A stretch of 64,000 nucleotides of DNA from Lactuca virosa (GCA_928212115.1 CAKMRJ010005523.1:101981282-102045281), one strand, 5' to 3'. Numbered from the stretch's first letter, positions 8,715 to 20,499 are shown. Numbers and translations are program-made. Notes: a model not told the origin generated them from the letters alone.

Positions 8715-11700
8715 GGAAGCTTAAAAGAAAAGTATGTTGAATCTGATCGTGAAGATGGATTTCAATCGCATGGTTCGAAGATTGGATTCTTGAGCTACTT
8801 CTTAGGAGTTATGATAGATTGCTAGGAAATATGTAATAGCATAAGTTTTCATTTAAAAGTGCATTGTAAGGAAAAATTTTCCGCATTTTATAAATAAATA
8901 AAACTTTGTTTTACTTTATTTTATAACTCCTTCCAATGACATTTATGGAAAATTTATGTTTGTATGTTTCTAGCAATAATGGAAATGTGAATTTGATTCT
9001 TTTATTTCTGGTAGTGTCTAAATTTACCAAACAAGGAAAGATTCTCATCACCCAAGTTTTCAATTGGACCGAAAGTTGGAATCATGCAAGTTGTATGATG
9101 AATGAGAATTTTCATCTTTGGAAAATTAAGACTAATTCCTTGTTCACATGTATATGTGAGTCAAGTGAAGGACTAAGGGATCGAGTACACATTCTTGTGC
9201 ACCGTTCAAGTCCATCCATAAGACTATTCGTCATGATTTACTAAAGTTTAGTAAATATGGTTATACTTACAAGTTTAAGTATAATTCTGAAACATTGGAA
9301 AAGTTTCAATGTATGACAGAACGAATGAGAAGAATCAAATTTGGTAGAAAGATAAACGTTTCTCAAATCTGAAAAGATGGGAGAGTACTTTAGTATCGTG
9401 TTTTATGATCATCTTAATGATTTTGAGACCATATCACAATTCATCCTCTAAGGACATCTTAGTGCATTCTTATGGCTAAGAAGAGGAGTCATGAATTGTT
9501 GAAATGGTTAAATCAAGAAGATGAGTCATACTTCGTTCCAAAACAAGTGTTAGAGTCATACTCCAAGATTGTAACTTGAGTGACACATCTTAAAGAAGGT
9601 TTATTAACACTAGTCAAATGTAAGAGTAAAATGTTTCCTACTCTTGTACATTTGAAATTGGTAAGTTGTGATGTTTTGGATAAAACAGAGGCCAACTAAG
9701 GCCAATTGTGTGAAGTGTTTGTCTTGATAAAAATCCACACTATCTCTTGAATATTTGTTTGACAGGGCATGGTACTTGGCAAGAGAGTATTATATGTCAA
9801 GAGGACAATGGGAGTTTAAAAGATTCTGAAAGAGTTTCAAGAACTAATCAAGAATAAAACCTATAGTTTATCACTAGCACACGACTTCAGGTTTATAACC
9901 TATCGTGTTGACATATTGCTATTTTTGTGCCCATTCCAGTTAAAGTTGGCTTTGCATATGAGTTCTGTGAATTCTCAATTGGTTGCATAACAACTTGGAA
10001 GCAATGGCAGACCCTTGTGCTGCTAGGTGGCAAGAATTTAAGATTGCACAAGTTCAGTCCATATGAGTTTGGATTTGTTACTAGCCTTGTCTTGTGATTA
10101 TGGTTTCGACAAATTCACATGGATAGGAACTCATATACCATAAAATCTATGTGTCATAAGGTTTCTCTCCGATTCATGAAAATGATGGTGAGGAAACGCT
10201 TTCACTAAGTAGATTTTAAGTAGATAGCATTTGTGATATTTGCATTCTCAAACTCGTTAGTGGAGCGTGTGTGGTTAACCGACACACTAACATGGACTTG
10301 TGAGAAATGGCAAAGGTCTAAACAATTGAGACTATGATTATGGCATCCCTTTTCATAGTTCTAAAATTGTTTTGACACACATGTGAGCTATCTAAGTAAA
10401 AAGGTGTATGATTTTGATAAAGTTTTATCAAAGCATCTCGTATCAGAATCTAAACTTTGGTAAGAAAGTCAATAAAGTATTGATTTCTAGAAGTCCAGCT
10501 GATTTCTGAGTACATGTCAAAGGTAGTGGGAGCATAAGTGTTGTGCTAAAAATTATCATGTTAGTGGGAGCATGATAATTATGATAAGTGTTGCAAGTTA
10601 TCAATGTTAATTATAGAAAAACAAAAGTTCAATTAGGAAAAGTTGTTTTGCTATAATTAAGGGAGAGGAACTTATACTTCATTTCAATTCTAAAAGCTTA
10701 GATTGAGGTTTTAATCATCTTTAGTCAAGGATATATATGAATTTTATGTTGGAATGGCTCAACATAAGGAAATTCTATATATGGGTCCATTATTTGCGTT
10801 CTAAAATTCGATTATGATTACGGCATCCATTTTCATAATCTGAATTATGAGAACATGGCAAATAGAAATAGAAATATTATAGTAAAAAAGACTGGTCTAG
10901 TATCATGTCTTTATGTAAGAAATCATAAATCGTATCCCATATGCTTCGGATATAGGATCGATTGCAAGTGCTATAATATTCATCCTTTCTAAATTTTCCA
11001 AATGCTCAGGGCATTAAGAGGGGAAAAGTCTAGAAATGAATATGACTAAAATGATTAAGCAATTGTCGAGGACAATCTAAGGTTTACCAAAGATTGGTTG
11101 CTCATGGACAGTTGGAAGTATATTGTTAATTTTGGAAGGACCATATTGACATATTCTGAAAAGAGGTAACTCTTGTTCAGAAGTGATAGTCAAAATGAGA
11201 ATATAGAAATATTCCCATAGGTGGAAGTTATTCATTAAATATGTGTAAGATTAGGAAACTTAATGCAAGAAGGATGATCAAAGCAATGTACTTTGAATTT
11301 GAGACTTCGTTTCCATGGAATGATCTCCATTGGAATAATATGTAATGATTGTTGACAAGTCTTTCTGACTTTATGCATAATCATTCCGAGAGGATCAGTG
11401 CATATAAGTTTAAAATCTAACAAGATTTCAGTAAATGGCAGGAATTTGGAATTCTTGCATTTACGGTAAGGATTTGGCATTGTGAAATGAGAATCATTGG
11501 AATTATGTTCAATTGATCTATTCCACAAAGTAAAGATCATAGACAAACATAGTGTGCGTACTTGGTGTATGGCATGACTAGTGTTTCGAAAACATAGTGT
11601 ACATGCTTGGAGCATGGGACAACTATTGGTTTAATTCAAGTATAAAGTTGATAATTTGAAACAGTATGCAATGAATAATGTGTAATCAATATGGTGATAA

Positions 11701-12517
11701 ATAAATGGTGTTCTATTTATATTCATAAGTTTTGAGACCATATTGGATTCGATTATTCTTGCGTTTCACTTTGCATGTTTTGACTTCCAGAATAACTAGG
11801 TCGTTCTTCCTGAATGACTAAGTTATTCAAACCAGCCACAGTCGATAATACGTTGGAAGTAGGTATTAAGTCAAGACTGTCATGAAGTTGGCTTGTAGAT
11901 GTCTAAGGTATTGGATATAGCAAGAGTTGCTACAACATTCATGAGTGCTCAAAAGTTCTGAGTATTGGATTAAACCCACGCTCATTTGACTCACTTCATG
12001 GATTTTATCACGAGTGATCATGAGACGATAATATCTTATATTCTTCAAACCTAGAGATATGAGTTGTTGACTATGATTGGTTATACATTGATTGTACGAA
12101 AACGCATTGGTAACTCGATGTTATAAAACATGCCTTTGTGTATGATTCAACAAGTAGTAGAACAAGCATATGAGTCGAAGTTTATCCATTCCTTTTACCC
12201 TTGAAAGGATAAAAGTGATATCTGTGGGACCCTCGATGATTTAGTGATGACACCCCGAAGTGCTTGGCCAAGCCTGGATTTATTTGATTTGTTCAATTAG
12301 TCAGTCGTCATATATCAGAAATCGGGAAACAACAAATGGACAGAGAGAATGATTATAATCCATGTCTCAGTCCATATGATATCTAGAATGGAAGAATATA
12401 TGATCCCTTATCTAATGGACGTGTCATTGATTTGTTCAGAGTTCGACAGCGGCTTTTAAGAGCTACGATTGCTAGTCGGGTTTTGGAGTCATACACAATA
12501 ATAGTTTTAGACTTATC
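8715..12517 (+). other. Decayed interior of element B, no domain recognised
   Basis: No frame longer than about 125 codons and no clear integrase or RT motif on either strand. Stretches read like broken coding sequence (for example around 9600-9700) but stops fall in every frame. The third copy of the 34-bp motif is at 10257-10290. Confidence 0.5.
10257..10290 (+). repeat. Imperfect palindromic motif, copy 3 of 3, element B
   Basis: TTAGTGGAGCGTGTGTGG, TTAACCGA, CACACTAA: a near-full match to 7490-7523 with changes on both sides of GGTTAACC. Confidence 0.7.
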
Positions 12518-12529
12518 CAAGTGGGAGAC
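12518..12529 (+). other. Polypurine tract of element B
   Basis: CAAGTGGGAGAC lies directly before the 3' LTR, the usual plus-strand primer position; AAGTGGGAGA is typical of plant copia elements. Confidence 0.85.
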
Positions 12530-13306
12530 TGTTGGATTAGTGTCTAGGTCCATAACTATAATTGGTATGTACTTGACCCGATTTGGCATGGTTCATTTGG
12601 GTTGCATGGCATCGGAACAATTTAGATAGACTTTTGTAAGAAAAGGATATTTATGATTTGTTAATATATTATAAGTTCTAATATATTAATATGAAATCAT
12701 ATTATTTAATTAGTATTGATCAAGAATTAATTTGTAATTATTTTTGTGATCAAAAGGAGACTAATTAAATATATGGGGATTGATTGTGTAAATCATTCAT
12801 TCTTATATATGTGGACTTATGATCCATAGTTCTTCATGTTGGGCTAAACCCATGGAGTAACCCATGTATACTCCATGGAGGTTTTAACCCATGGAGCATG
12901 AGGAATATGGAAAGACATGAGTTACATGGTGTAACCCTAATAGCCACAATATATAAGGACCCCATGGCTCAAGAAATTGGCACTAAGGTGTGTACACATG
13001 AGGGCTAGCCGATATGAGCATAAGAACTTCTCTCTCAAGTTATTCCAAGTTGTTGGTGGTGTTGTGTGAACCATTTGAGGTGTCACACTTGAGGAATTAG
13101 GCTCTTAAGCTCCATGGAATCAAGCTACAAGATCAAAAGGTATGCCATTCTACTAGATTCTTGTAGTATAGGTACTTCATATTATGCTAGTTAGGATGAA
13201 ACCTTGGAATATCAAATATTTGCATGTATAATAGAGAAAACATAGATCAAAGGTTTATAGGGTTGCATGTACACCATAGGAGTGTTAGAATGCTCAAAAC
13301 CCATCA
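12530..13306 (+). repeat. 3' LTR of element B
   Basis: Begins TGTTGGATTAGTG and ends AAACCCATCA; 777 bp like the 5' LTR. Followed by the target duplication GAAAG. Confidence 0.93.
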
Positions 13307-13311
13307 GAAAG

Positions 13312-13960
13312 ATCTAATGATAGGGGAATACTGCCCGAGGGTCGAAGTTCAGAAAGGACATGACATAGTGGCTTACACTACTAGGTTTAGTGATCTTGCG
13401 GCTCTATGTCCGGGGATGGTCCCCACGGAAAGAGAGAAAATTGAGAGGTACATCTGGGGACTATTACCTCCATTTCAAGGGAATGTATTGTCTTTGAACC
13501 CCTCTACATTCGATAGTGCCAAACGCTTGGCATAGAGACTCATTGACCATGGAATCCGTTCACAAGTAACAACCCCTGTCCCAGAACAAGCCAAAGCGAA
13601 CGACAACAAGAGAAAGTTTTGGGACAGAAAGAAGAACCAATCAACACAGAACTCCACCAAGAAACAGCAGGTTGTGGCTGTTAATGCCGCGACAAACCCT
13701 TCTGTCCCTGCACCAACAAAGCAGTACGCTGGAAGTCTACCGAAGTGAAACAAGTGCAACTTCCATCACAACGGACCTTGCCGGGAGATGCAATGTGCTA
13801 ACTGCAACAGGAAGGGGCACACTACCCGTTTTTTGTAAGGCACCGCCAAGACCAATCACCCAGGTCCCTGGTATTGGAGTATGTCAGTCCTGCTACGGGT
13901 GCGGTGAAGTTGGACACTACAAAAGGAACTGTTCAAAGGCAGGGAATACTGGTGGAGTAG
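13312..13960 (+). pseudogene. gag: gag of element A, C-terminal part with zinc knuckles
   Basis: This continues the frame left at 5680. A basic linker is followed by a Cys/His-rich region (CNFHHNGPC, then CANCNRKGHTTRF) and a second knuckle CYGCGEVGHYKRNC near 13893. The last Cys of the first knuckle is lost through an extra T in a T-run near 13830, which also shifts the frame. A stop at about 13535 (KRLA*) and another before CNFHH break it further. The knuckles would bind element RNA. Confidence 0.82.
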
Positions 13961-14352
13961 GGAGAGTTTTGGTGATTATCCATGAAGAAGCCGTGGCAGA
14001 CCCTACGGTGGTCACGGGTATGTTTCTCCTCAATCACTCTTATGCATGCATACTATTTGATAGTGGAGTGGAGAGGAGTTTCGTGAATCAAAAATTTAAA
14101 CATTTACTGAAACAACCATCACAAGCACTAAAAGAAACGTTCATCATAGAAATGGCTAACGGGAAAACTGAGAGCACTAACGATATATACATAGGATGCA
14201 CCCTCACTCTAGAGAGCTATGCATTTCAAATCGACCTCATTCCTGTCTCAATTAAAAGTTTCGACGTCATTATCAACATGGATTGGTTGAGTCTTCATCG
14301 TGCTGGCATTCTGTGTTTTGAAAAAAGTCGTTCATATTTATCTACCGAATAG
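13961..14352 (+). pseudogene. pol: Aspartic protease region of element A pol
   Basis: The frame 13672-14352 contains LFDSGVERSFV (about 14054-14086), the retropepsin active site with catalytic Asp in DSG, then FDVIINMDWLSLHRAG, the usual end of the gypsy protease fold. It would cut the Gag-Pol polyprotein. It runs on from the second zinc knuckle, as expected for a Gag-Pro-Pol fusion. A stop at 14350 separates it from RT. Confidence 0.85.
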
Positions 14353-15480
14353 CGAAACCCTAGTTATCTATGGCGACAAAATAGGAACGAACCTTCGAAT
14401 CATCTCGAGTATTCAAGCCTAGAAGTACTTATGAAAGGAATATCATGCGTTCCTTGCTCATGTAGTTGATGTGAGCCAAAAGGTGAAAGACATAAAGAAC
14501 ATCCCAGAAGTCCGTGACTTTCCCGACATCTTTCCCGAAGATCTTCCAGGATAACCAGCACAACGCCAAGTCAAGTTCAGAATCAACTTAATTCCAGGAG
14601 CTACCCCTGTAGCCAAATCACCCTATCGTCTAGAACCAGCTGAGATGCAGGAACTATCCGGTCAACTGAACGAACTACTCAACAAGGGATTTATTAGACC
14701 AAGCTTCTCACCCTGGGGAGCACCGGTCTTATTCGTGAAGAAGAAGGATAGATCGTTCCGTATGTGCATCGACTACCGCAAGCTAAACAAACTTACCATT
14801 AATAACCGATACCATCTACCACAGATAGACGACTTGTTCGACCAATTTCAAGGAGCAAGCTACTTTTCAAATATTAACTTAAGATCCGGGTATCACCACT
14901 TATGAGTTTTAGAAGAAGATGTTCCCAAAACAGCCTTCCGAACTTGTTATGGTCACTAAGAGTTTGTGGTGATGCCTTTTGGATCAACCAATGCACCCGC
15001 GGTGTTCATGGACTTAATGAACCAGGTGTGCCGTCCTTAATTAGATAAGTTCGTGATAGTATTCATCGATGACATACTTATCTATTCACGCAACAAGGAG
15101 GAACATGGTCAACACTTACGACAGATATTGGAAACTCTACGAGTAGAAAAACTTTATGTGAAGTTCTCGAAGTGTGAATTTTGGATTTGGAAAGTTGAAT
15201 TCCTGGGTCACGTGGTCAGCGAAGCAGGAATTCATGTGGACCCTTCCAAAATCAAGGCCATCAAGAACTAGTCAGCACCAAAGATGTCTACAAAAATTCA
15301 TCAATTTCTAGGCCTCACTGGCTACTATCGCAGGTTCATTTAGAACTTTTCAAAGATTGTGAAACCACTTACCATCTTGAACCAAAAGGGTGTGACCTTT
15401 GACTAGGAAGAGAAACAAGAAAAGGCGTTCCAAACACTTAAGCAAGACTTATGCGGCGCACCGGTATTCTCCCACCTAAA
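14353..15480 (+). pseudogene. pol: Reverse transcriptase of element A
   Basis: The fingers and palm motifs are in order: RPSFSPWGAPVLFVKKKD (from ~14697), RMCIDYRKLNKL, FVVMPFGSTNAPAVF (14964-15006), and the active site VFIDDILIYS (about 15059) with both catalytic Asp kept. Thumb/connection sequence follows (FLGHVVSEAGI, FLGLTGYYRRFI). In-frame stops occur near 14550, 14903, 14959, 15039, 15271 and 15343. It would copy element RNA into DNA, but is dead here. Confidence 0.88.
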
Positions 15481-15850
15481 AGGGATAGAAGAATTTATAG
15501 TATATTGTGATGCATCCAACCAAGGGCTTGGCTGTGTTCTTATGCAACGGGGAAAGGTCATCGTCTATGCCTCAAGACAGCTTAAGACACACGAAGTCAA
15601 CTACACTACTCATGATCTTGAGGTAGGAGCAGTGGTATTTGCTCTGAAGATCTGGAGACACTACCTGTATGGTACGAAAAGCACTATCTTTACATACCAC
15701 AAAAGCCTTCAACATATATTCGATCAGAAGGAGTTGAACATGAGGCAACGACGGTGGGTCGACCTACTAAATAACTATGAATGCGAAATTCATTATCATC
15801 CCGGTAAAGCCAATGTCGTAGCTGACGCCCTTAGTCGGAAAGAGTACTTA
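15481..15850 (+). pseudogene. pol: RNase H of element A
   Basis: The domain starts with VYCDASNQGLGCVL, keeping the first catalytic Asp, and the acidic residue in THDLEVGAVVFAL. The next catalytic Asp, in the usual TDHKSL motif, is a Tyr (codon TAC at 15695-15697, motif TYHKSLQHIF). The domain ends with YHPGKANVVADALSRK, whose final Asp is kept. The open frame 15542-16087 runs into the integrase. The Asp-to-Tyr change should abolish activity even without stops. Confidence 0.85.
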
Positions 15851-16836
15851 GGTAGTAGGTTCAAGGCATTGACTATGACAATCCATTCACATCTGTCCAC
15901 ACAAATTAAGGAGGCTCAGCAGGAAGCCTTGAAACCTGAAAATATGGCAGATGAACCCCTTAGAGTAATGGATAAGAACTTAGAAGTCAAGGGTGACGGA
16001 GTCTTTTACCTCATGGATCGGATCTGGACACCGAAGCTCGGTGGTTTCAGAGACGTTGTCATGAACGAAGCACACAAGACTCGATAACCGTTCATCCAGG
16101 TTCAAAAAAGAAGTATCTGGACCTCAAAAAGTTATATTAGTGGCTTAACATGAGAGTAGAGATTGCTACCTTTGTGGGAGCGGATTACAATGGATTCCAA
16201 AAGCCCTCAGGTTTACTGCAACAACCGGAGATACCTGAGTGGAAGTGGGAGCGGATTACAATGGATTTCATAACCAAGTTGCCCAAGAAAACGGGTGGTC
16301 TTGATACCATTTGGGTGATCGTCTACAGATTAACCAAGTCCGTGCACTTCCAACCAATTAGAGAACCTGACAAGATGAAGAAACTAACCAAAACTTACAT
16401 TGGAGAGATCGTACGACTGCATGGTGTGTCCATATCTATTATCTCTGATAGAGACAGTAGATTCACCTCAGGATTCTTGTAGTCACTACAAAAATCCTTG
16501 GGGACTAGGCTGGACATAAGTACAGCCTACCACCCACAGACTGATGGACAGAGTGAGAGGACTATACAAACATTGGAATACATGTTCAGAGCTTATGTGA
16601 TCGACTTTGGTAAAGCATGGGATATCTATTTAGCATTGGTCGAGTTTTCATACAACAACAGCTACCATACTAGTATCAAAGTTGCTCCATTCGAAGCCCT
16701 CTATGGCCGGAAGTGCAGATGCCCTCTGTGCTGGGCTGAGGTGGGTGACACGCAACTAGCTAAAGGATAAGTTCCTGACAGCACTCTCACTGGTCCGGAG
16801 ATCATCCGGGAAATGACAGAAAAGATTGTAGAAATC
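15851..16836 (+). pseudogene. pol: Integrase of element A, zinc-binding and catalytic parts
   Basis: The start of the HHCC zinc domain is visible (VHPGSKKKYLDLKKLY in a shifted frame), but its CxxC half is replaced by a 23-bp copy of downstream sequence (16174-16196 repeats 16245-16267). In the catalytic core the first Asp is a Tyr (TAC at 16324-16326, in VIVYRLTKS), while ISDRDSRFTS and GQSERTIQTLE keep the second Asp and the Glu. A stop at 16480 (GFL*SLQ) interrupts the core. Solo LTR C is inserted at 16837, and the frame resumes in phase at 19960. Confidence 0.88.
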
Positions 16837-17077
16837 TGTCACACCCCAAAACCGGAACGGCGGAAACGTTCTGGGGTAGAGGACGTCATGTACGGTATCA
16901 TAACAATGCATAATAGTAAAGACAAGCAACAACATCCATTGCATTAATATAATAATTGTAATACAAGCGTGTTCTGTATAGTTTGTAAGACACCAAAAAT
17001 GTATAATCAAAATAAAGATGAGTCTTGTATGTGCTCCATCTTCTCAAAAGCTTCATCTGTACATGTCTACTGATGAC

Positions 17078-17090
17078 CTGAGAATACAAG
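17078..17090 (-). promoter_or_regulatory. Acceptor-like site TTGTATTCTCAG in LTR C
   Basis: On the minus strand CTTGTATTCTCAG is followed by GTCATCAG. The same word ends at 3220 in A and 24771 in D, always downstream of the GTGAGT inverted repeat. Confidence 0.45.
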
Positions 17091-17387
17091 TTATTTTGAA
17101 AGAGTTTATCAGCATAAAGCTGGTGAGTTCATAAGTATTTAGTGTCATTGCGTGTACGAAAATGTTTGTAACAACTTGATGTAGTAACTGATTTCAAATG
17201 TTTGTAAAAAGTATACTCCCTAGAAAATCCTATATTTTCCAGTAAGAATGTAGTCTTCTACCAAGACCCGATTGTTTGTGTATTTTGTTCCTGATGTAGC
17301 GTAAGAGTTTTTCCTCAGTGAAACTATCATTATAAAAATATAGTTTATTTAAACGTGTATGTGACAAAATCACAGTGTAATGAAATA

Positions 17388-17495
17388 CAGACTCCATGTA
17401 GTATTAAATGCACAGTACACCTCGGGGAGTCTAAAGTAGTAAATATGCAGACTCCAGGTGGTATTAAATGAACAATACGCCTCGAAAAGTCTATT
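17388..17495. repeat. 60-bp direct duplication in LTR C
   Basis: Two diverged copies begin with CAGACTCC at 17388 and 17448, each containing GTATTAAATG and AGTCTA. Confidence 0.6.
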
Positions 17496-17843
17496 TTAGC
17501 CTTTAATTCTTAATTGGTTAATTAAAGGTTTGAATGTTAACTCGTATGTAACCATGTTGATTGACGGCTGAATAACTGATGACCCTCCAAGCCATATGTA
17601 GTGAAGTAACATTATGTCATCCCTTGGCCTTTCGGCTGGGACTGTAGCTAGCAGTCGGGATGTGGGAGTGTCTGTCCCGTATAGATCTATACACATAATG
17701 CCCGCTCTCCCTCCATGAGACTCTGGTTACAAGTTGATAGCACAATAAAGTGTCGTATCGAGAGGTAGTATGTCACATTCTGTTTATAGTATTCAAATGT
17801 TTATGTAGTATGTCATAGTGTAGTAATGTTTTATCTGTACTAG

Positions 17844-17939
17844 TGTATAGTATGTTCTCTTGTATAGTGTATAGTATGTTCTCTTGTACAGTGTATAGTA
17901 AGTTCTCTTGTATACTGTATAGTATGTTCTCTTGTATAG
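17844..17939. repeat. 24-bp tandem repeat, four copies, in LTR C
   Basis: The unit TGTATAGTATGTTCTCTTG plus TATAG is repeated four times from 17844 with a few substitutions. Confidence 0.85.
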
Positions 17940-18016
17940 TATATAGTGTGTTTTGACTAATAACCGTACTGGCTTTTGTATGTGTCGTTGTAATAGTAGC
18001 AGTGAGTAGTAAAACC

Positions 18017-18039
18017 TTAACTATACCTATTATAGTTAA
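18017..18039 (-). promoter_or_regulatory. Conserved hairpin in LTR C
   Basis: TTAACTATA and TATAGTTAA arms around a CCTAT loop (ATAGG on the minus strand), matching the hairpins in A, D and M. Confidence 0.55.
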
Positions 18040-18515
18040 ATAGTAATGTTGGGGGTATGCCTTTGCTACACAAAGGTACTGAACTTGAAGTGAAAGTTTT
18101 TATATCCAACACATATATACATGATATATAACTAAGGTTCCAACGACATTCGGACAAATAACAGGATACCCTAAGTCCACAACCAAACAAGGAACAGGAA
18201 ATAAGGTGAGCTATCAGTCCTAAGTCCTTCAAGTCTTACTTATATAAATATATTAGTGTAGATATGAGTTTGAAAACATTGCAAGTTTAAAAGAGTTTTG
18301 GAAACAGTTTTAGTATCTAAAAGTTTAATAAAAGGTTTTAAAACGCTTGAAAACCATAATTTTGATAGTAACTTGAAAGTAGTAGTAAATCTTTCTGTTT
18401 GTTCTGGTCATTAATCACATGTGATTAAAGCAATAACTAGAATGTTTCAACTTGTATTCCCCCCCCCCCCATAAAAGCATTTAAAATCATTTCAAAGGTT
18501 GATAAAGGGGTATGA

Positions 18516-18532
18516 ACTCACCTGCAGTGAGT
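18516..18532 (-). promoter_or_regulatory. GTGAGT donor-like site in an inverted repeat, LTR C
   Basis: On the minus strand ACTCAC, a 5-nt loop TGCAG, then GTGAGT gives six perfect pairs, followed by TCATACCCC as in A, D and M. Confidence 0.55.
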
Positions 18533-18739
18533 GGTTTGGATGGAAGTGCCGGATAGGATGCTAAGTGTCAAGTGAGGACTTGAACACACACACGGATCCT
18601 ATTTAACATGTATTGACAAATATATGTATCTAATTAGTCATTTAACAACTAATTAAACAAGTAAGGACACCCTAAAACATGGGTAACACTTTGATTCAAG
18701 TGCTAGGAGTATCAATGGGTTGCATCTAAAGAGAGTATG

Positions 18740-19345
18740 GCCTCACATTGGAGTTTACTGCCCATATGGTAACACCATATGAGTTTACGGTTTATGGTCA
18801 TTTCCCCCATGAGTTTACGGCCGTAAACTCATGGTAATTAGCACCATTGTGTGCTACAAGGTCTTACAAGTCATGATTTAGCATCTTATAGTCAAGTTTA
18901 AGCCTTAGGAAGTCATGGTGGCACAATGGTACCATTTTATAGAGTTTACGACCCATGGACCATTCCTCATGAGTTTACGGCCGTAAACTCTATGTGTTCT
19001 TGATCTTTTTGTTGTTTAAGGTCCTAAACACTTCAAGGAAGTGATCTAGACTAGTATCCAAGGCTGAGGAAGGGACTAGGGCTCATATGGCCCTCTTATT
19101 AGGGTTTACGGTTCATGGACCAACTCCCATGGAGTTTACGGTTTTTGGGTTTACGGTCCAAGTGGGTTTACGGCCGTAAACCCATGGTAACTCCTACCAT
19201 TTCGTGGTTTAAGGTCTTTAGCTCATGCATGCAAGGTTCTAGTCCATTATCCAAGCCCTAGAAGGTAATGGTGGCACTTATGCACCACCTTATGGTGTTT
19301 ACGGTCCAAGGAGATTGCCTTGGCCGTAAACCCATGTGTTCTTGG
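18740..19345 (-). repeat. Palindrome cluster, word TTTACGGCCGTAAA, LTR C
   Basis: A perfect 26-bp palindrome with half-site CATGAGTTTACGG lies at 18808-18833. A 20-bp one with half-site GAGTTTACGG is at 18971-18990, and a 22-bp one with half-site TGGGTTTACGG is at 19163-19184. Several half-sites (TTTACGG, CCGTAAA) surround them. A second cluster of the same word is at 19715-19760. Confidence 0.85.
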
Positions 19346-19714
19346 GGGATTCTTGGTGTTTTTCCATGGTTTAACAAGTGTTCTAAGTAAATAACTAGTT
19401 AGGAGGAGTGTACTTACTTATAGGAAGCTTGTAAGAGTGTTTAAGGCCCAAGAACACTAGTGTGTGTTCTTGGTGTTTTGAAGAACACTTGAAGATCTAT
19501 GAAAAAGACAAGATTTCATGGATGAAATCATGTATAACTACTAGATGAAGTGTTATAACAACAAATCAAGAGAAGAGATACTTACATTTTTGGAAGATTG
19601 GAAGAACTATGTTATGATACTTGAGAGAGAAAGTTGGGTGTTCTTGAGCTTTGAAGTGAGAAGTGGGGAAAATGAGGAGTAAACTCATGCCTTCACCATG
19701 AGTTCATGGTCAAA

Positions 19715-19760
19715 GGGGAGTTTACGGCCCAAACTCCTCATTTTTGGCCGTAAACACCTA
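19715..19760 (-). repeat. Second TTTACGG / CCGTAAA cluster, LTR C
   Basis: GGAGTTTACGGCCCAAACTCC and, about 9 bases later, GGCCGTAAACACC. On the minus strand this lies upstream of the main cluster at 18740-19345. Confidence 0.7.
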
Positions 19761-19954
19761 ATTAAGGTGTTATTTGTTTATTTGTTACACATCACTCCTA
19801 GAAGATACTTCCTTTTATTTGTTCGTTTGACGAATTTAAAATAAAAACACCCAAACGGACTTTAAACCGGCTAAAATCAATAGAGATGGATTTGACTATT
19901 AATTGAAGTTCTTGACTTTATAGTTTGTACAAATGAAAATTTCGGGTTGTCACA

Positions 19955-20457
19955 AAATCCGTGAGCGACTAAAAGCCTCTAGAGATCGACAGAAAAGCTA
20001 CGCTGACAAAAGACGGAAACCCTTGGAATTTCAGGTTGGTGACCTTGTGCTATTAAAGGTCTCACCCGGGAAGGGCATGATACGCTTCGGAAAGCATTGC
20101 AAACTAAATCCAAAGTACATTAGTCCTTATGAGATTCTCGCTAGAATCGGCCCGGTTGCTTACAAACTCCGACTACCTCAGGAACTTAGCAACGTACACC
20201 CCACCTTCCACGTATCCAACCTAAAGAAGTGTCTATATGATGTGACTCTTGTTATCCCACTCGATGAAAATCGAGATCAATGAGAACCTCAACTTCGTGG
20301 AAAAACCAGTATAAATCATGGATAGGGAAGTCAAGCAACCCAAACAATGTCGTATCCCGATAGTGAAGGTTCGCTGGAATGCAAAACGGGGACCTGAATT
20401 CACTTTGGAGCGAGAGGATCAAATGAAACATAAGTATCTGCATCTCTTTCCCTAGTC
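19955..20457 (+). pseudogene. pol: Integrase C-terminal part with chromodomain-like tail, element A
   Basis: After the target duplication the sequence continues RERLKASRDRQKSYADKRRK, FQVGDLVLLKVSPGKGM and NVHPTFHVSNLKKCL, the C-terminal DNA-binding part of gypsy integrase. After a stop at 20281 and a frame change, IVKVRWNAKRGPEFTLERED (about 20366-20425) resembles the degenerate chromodomain of Tekay/Del elements, thought to guide insertion to heterochromatin. The frame ends at a stop near 20455, 45 bp before the polypurine tract. Confidence 0.85.
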
Positions 20458-20499
20458 CGGGTGTATCTCTATAGAACTAATTTTGGGACGAAATTCCTT

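Larger units (their letters stand above)
5681..13306 (+). mobile_element. Element B: Ty1/copia LTR retrotransposon, full length but decayed
   Basis: Two 777-bp LTRs (5681-6457 and 12530-13306) have TG...CA ends and bracket a primer site and a polypurine tract. The flanks AAAAG (5676-5680) and GAAAG (13307-13311) are a 5-bp target duplication with one mismatch. The host gag of A rejoins in phase when B is removed. The interior has a copia-type Gag with one zinc knuckle. I could not recognise integrase or RT frames in the remaining ~3.8 kb, so B was non-autonomous or is heavily decayed. Confidence 0.9.
16837..19954 (-). mobile_element. Element C: solo LTR, minus strand
   Basis: The 3118-bp block begins TGTCACACCCC and ends GTTGTCACA, the reverse of TGTGACAAC...GGGGTGTGACA LTR ends. 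The 5-bp target duplication AAATC flanks it (16832-16836 and 19955-19959), and removing it restores the integrase frame of A. There is no primer site, polypurine tract or coding sequence, so it is a solo LTR left by LTR-LTR recombination. Its minus strand has the GTGAGT inverted repeat, conserved block, hairpin and acceptor-like site also found in A and D. Confidence 0.93.
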
